Assembly (NCBI GenBank): GCA_026713505.1
Contig: JAPOOH010000357.1
Location: 1-8,070 of the forward strand
Reading direction: 5' to 3'
Origin: Chloroflexota bacterium
Lineage (GTDB): Bacteria > Chloroflexota > Dehalococcoidia > Lucifugimonadales > Australimonadaceae
DNA: 8,070 bases
The position numbers and the translations under genes are program-made. Numbering within the stretch: position 1 is the stretch's first letter; every line of letters starts with the position of its first letter. This document shows, one piece after another, positions 6,761 through 8,070 of this stretch. The notes beneath the pieces were generated by a model. The model was not told where the DNA came from. It did not search any database and worked only from the letters and a program-made list of their open reading frames with translations.

Positions 6761-7048
6761 CTACAGGCCTTCGGTGACCACCATGTTGATGTTGGCCGAC
6801 CGGGAGCGGATGTCATCCAGCGCGGTGTACTCCGGCGAGGCGAGCCATGCGCGGGCCTGCTCCATGCTGCCGAACTCAAGGATCGCAAGGCGCTTGGGAG
6901 CCCACGAGCCCAGCCTGACATCGATCTCGCCACCACGCGCCACGAACCTGCCGCCATGAGCCTCGACAGTACCCGTCACGCGCTCGAAGAACTGTCCGAA
7001 TAGGTCAGGGTCCGTTATCTCGACGTCGGTTATCACGTATGCAGACAT
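6761..7048 (-). CDS. DUF1330 family protein
   Basis: Small 95-residue protein of the DUF1330 family, a dimeric alpha-beta barrel (ferredoxin-like) fold of unknown biochemical role. Visible family features are MSAYVITDVEITDPDLF at the N-terminus, HGGRFVARGG (31-40), W49-P-K-R for the usual W-x-P-x-R, LEFGSMEQARAWLASPEY (57-74), and R81 with the closing NMVVTEG. The common EGxW appears as LGSW here. Length is normal for the family. The ATG at 7048 has GGGAGGTG (7061-7054) just upstream, and the sequence before it in the longer frame (to 7150) shows no conservation. It precedes the ThDP-enzyme gene on the same strand and may share its transcript. Related small folds often occur beside catabolic enzymes, but a link to the ThDP enzyme is inference. 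Confidence 0.9.
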   Translation of the reverse strand: MSAYVITDVEITDPDLFGQFFERVTGTVEAHGGRFVARGGEIDVRLGSWAPKRLAILEFGSMEQARAWLASPEYTALDDIRSRSANINMVVTEGL

Positions 7049-7055
7049 GGTGACA

Positions 7056-7060
7056 CCTCC
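7056..7060 (-). promoter_or_regulatory. Shine-Dalgarno of the DUF1330 gene
   Basis: GGAGG within GGGAGGTG on the minus strand, seven bases before the ATG at 7048. It decides this start over upstream in-frame codons as far as 7150. Confidence 0.65.
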
Positions 7061-7295
7061 CAAGGTCTCAAGGTGACCGGCGATCGCAGGGCTATCCGGT
7101 GCCGGCTCGACCGGAGAGAAGCCTACACCCTCGCTCTGTCCGCGCACCATGCAGGCCGCTTCGAAGGGGGTTGGCGACGGTGTGGGCCAGGGGCATTGTC
7201 AGGCTGTGTAAGGGATGAAGGGGGGGGGGCAGGTTGGCAACGAAGGCGTTCTGCGGGTTGCGTGGGGCTTTGTCGCGCGAACGCTCCCCAAGAGG

Positions 7296-7333
7296 ATGTT
7301 GCGCGCTGAAGCGCGGGCTCGCTCAACATGACA
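7296..7333 (-). repeat. Hairpin repeat, copy 1
   Basis: Contains the same 18-base block as copy 2, GTTGCGCGCTGAAGCGCG (7298-7315, plus strand), which folds as a 5-bp CGCGC/GCGCG stem around TGAA. An outer arm pairs ATGTTG (7296-7301) with CAACAT (7324-7329), and the unit ends in ATGACA (7328-7333). Read on the minus strand it begins TGTCATGTTGAGCGAG, a style I associate with dispersed intergenic repeats in several bacterial phyla. Confidence 0.6.
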
Positions 7334-7364
7334 AGTCCCCGCCCCTTGAGCCCCGCCGGGCTGC

Positions 7365-7404
7365 GAGGTTGCGCGCTGAAGCGCGAGCCTCCGCAGGAAT
7401 GACA
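7365..7404 (-). repeat. Hairpin repeat, copy 2
   Basis: Second copy of the 18-base block (7368-7385), offset exactly 70 bp from copy 1 and in the same orientation. The inner hairpin CGCGC-TGAA-GCGCG is identical. The outer arm differs in sequence but still pairs: GAGG (7365-7368) with CCTC (7388-7391). It also ends in ATGACA (7399-7404). On the minus strand the unit begins TGTCATTCCTGCGGAGG. Confidence 0.6.
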
Positions 7405-7455
7405 GTTCCCCTTTTCACAGGAACGACGGGCACCTTCTGAGAGGAATCGCGAGGT

Positions 7456-8070
7456 CTATTCGTCGGCAGGGCGCCAGCGGAGTTCGGGGCGGCGGGCGGC
7501 ACGGGCCTCGTCGAGGCGGGAGATGGGGGTCTCGTAGGGCGCTCCGCGCAGGAAGTCCTCGTCCGCGGCGGCCTCGGCGTCGATGCGCCCGAGCGTCTCG
7601 ATGAAGGCGTCGAGCGTCTCCTTCGACTCGGTCTCCGTGGGCTCGATCATGAGCGCTTCCGGCACGACGAGCGGGAAGTACATGGTGGGCGCGTGGAAGC
7701 CGTGGTCCAGCAGGCGCTTGGAGACGTTGAGCGCGGTGGCCCCCGGACGCTTCCGCGCCGCGAACACGACCTCATGCATGACGGAGCGGTCGTACGGGAG
7801 CTCAAAGAGCGGGCGCAGTCTTGCCAGGAGGTAGTTGGCGTTCAGCACGGCGTTGCCGCTGATGTTGAGCATGCCCTCGCCGCCGAGGAGCGAGATGTAG
7901 GTGAGTGCCCGGATGAGCACACCGAAGTTGCCTTGGGCCCCGCCGCTGCGCCCGATGCTGTGCGCGGGCATCTCGCTGCCGTAGGAGCCGTCGTCCCGTT
8001 GCACGACGATGGGGCCAGGCAGGAAGGGGGCGAGGTCGGGGGTCACGCAGATGGGCCCGGCGCCGGGTCC
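7456..8070 (-). CDS. gcvPB: Glycine dehydrogenase (aminomethyl-transferring) subunit 2, 5' part outside window
   Basis: C-terminal 204 residues of the second subunit of the two-subunit P-protein of the glycine cleavage system. With subunit 1, PLP and lipoyl-GcvH it decarboxylates glycine. The frame is open to the window edge, and its first residues, GPGAGPIC, are the conserved block that follows shortly after the PLP-binding lysine, which is therefore just outside. Further family blocks, counted from the edge, are FLPGP (16-20), SIGR (38-41), AVLNANYLLARL (74-85), MHEVVFAA (98-105), KRLLDHGFHAPTMYFPLVVPE (118-138) and MIEPTETESKETLDAF (141-156). It ends with TAG at 7458-7456 after a normal-looking arginine-rich tail. 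A GTG at 8046 is internal, not the start. No other gcv gene is in the window; subunit 1 (gcvPA) would be expected upstream, beyond 8070. Confidence 0.96.
   Translation of the reverse strand, partial: GPGAGPICVTPDLAPFLPGPIVVQRDDGSYGSEMPAHSIGRSGGAQGNFGVLIRALTYISLLGGEGMLNISGNAVLNANYLLARLRPLFELPYDRSVMHEVVFAARKRPGATALNVSKRLLDHGFHAPTMYFPLVVPEALMIEPTETESKETLDAFIETLGRIDAEAAADEDFLRGAPYETPISRLDEARAARRPELRWRPADE

Larger units (their letters stand above)
7049..7455. other. 407-bp gene-free interval with hairpin repeats and a G10 run
   Basis: This stretch lies between the gcvPB stop and the DUF1330 start. Short frames on both strands are arginine-, glycine- and alanine-rich without recognisable motifs, so I see no gene. 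It contains the Shine-Dalgarno of the DUF1330 gene, a run of ten G (7220-7229) and two copies of a palindromic repeat (7296-7333 and 7365-7404). No riboswitch or clear sigma-70 promoter was recognised; a promoter for the DUF1330 gene would be expected in 7062-7200. No classical U-tract terminator follows gcvPB, though the repeat hairpins could help end its transcript. Confidence 0.6.

Noticed and set aside
5648..7003. 451-residue open frame on the plus strand
   Set aside because: It lies opposite the ThDP enzyme and DUF1330 genes, shows no family motifs, and is explained by high GC content.
7073..7309. Small open frame of 78 residues in the intergenic stretch
   Set aside because: There is no convincing ribosome site or recognisable motif, and the composition is that of random GC-rich sequence crossing the G10 run and repeat.
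7291..7410. Possible CRISPR array
   Set aside because: There are only two repeat units, each a self-pairing hairpin with diverged flanks, and no cas genes or further repeats.
8044..8046. GTG as start of a short GcvPB protein
   Set aside because: The frame continues upstream to the edge with GPGAGPIC, a conserved GcvPB block, so the gene is cut by the window rather than starting here.

Overview
The window is GC-rich bacterial DNA with dense coding and six protein-coding genes: two cut by the window edges and four complete. No rRNA, tRNA, CRISPR array, integrase or insertion sequence is visible. The gene content (two-subunit-type glycine dehydrogenase, DUF1330 protein, ThDP enzyme, MoxR/DUF58/transglutaminase operon) and an intergenic palindromic repeat ending in ATGACA would fit an uncultured Chloroflexota lineage such as SAR202/Dehalococcoidia. 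That placement is an inference from style and gene content, not a database result.

Left end (1-211, minus strand): the 5' part of an AhpE/Bcp-like peroxiredoxin. The codon at the peroxidatic cysteine position is an in-frame TGA (79-77). Peroxiredoxin-like sequence continues after it to the window edge without another stop. A perfect 7-bp hairpin with a G-containing 5-nt loop lies 17 nt past the TGA, where a bacterial SECIS element is expected. The best reading is a selenocysteine peroxiredoxin, and it is the most notable item in the window. TGA is the ordinary stop of three other genes here, so a genome-wide code change does not explain it.

Middle (409-4965, plus strand): a three-gene operon divergent from the peroxiredoxin. 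It encodes a MoxR AAA+ ATPase, a DUF58 membrane-anchored protein, and a polytopic transglutaminase-like protein with a C-terminal DUF4129-like region. The last two genes overlap by ATGA. This triad is widespread, and its members are thought to act together at the cell envelope, with MoxR as a chaperone-like ATPase.

Right part (4952-7048, minus strand): a ThDP-dependent enzyme of the acetolactate synthase/benzoylformate decarboxylase superfamily, preceded by a small DUF1330 protein. The two are probably co-transcribed. The ThDP gene ends inside the 3' end of the transglutaminase gene (14-bp convergent overlap).

Between 7049 and 7455 there is no gene. This stretch holds a G10 run and two copies of a hairpin-forming repeat 70 bp apart.

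Right end (7456-8070, minus strand): the C-terminal 204 residues of glycine dehydrogenase subunit 2 (GcvPB), which enters the window just after the expected PLP-lysine region.
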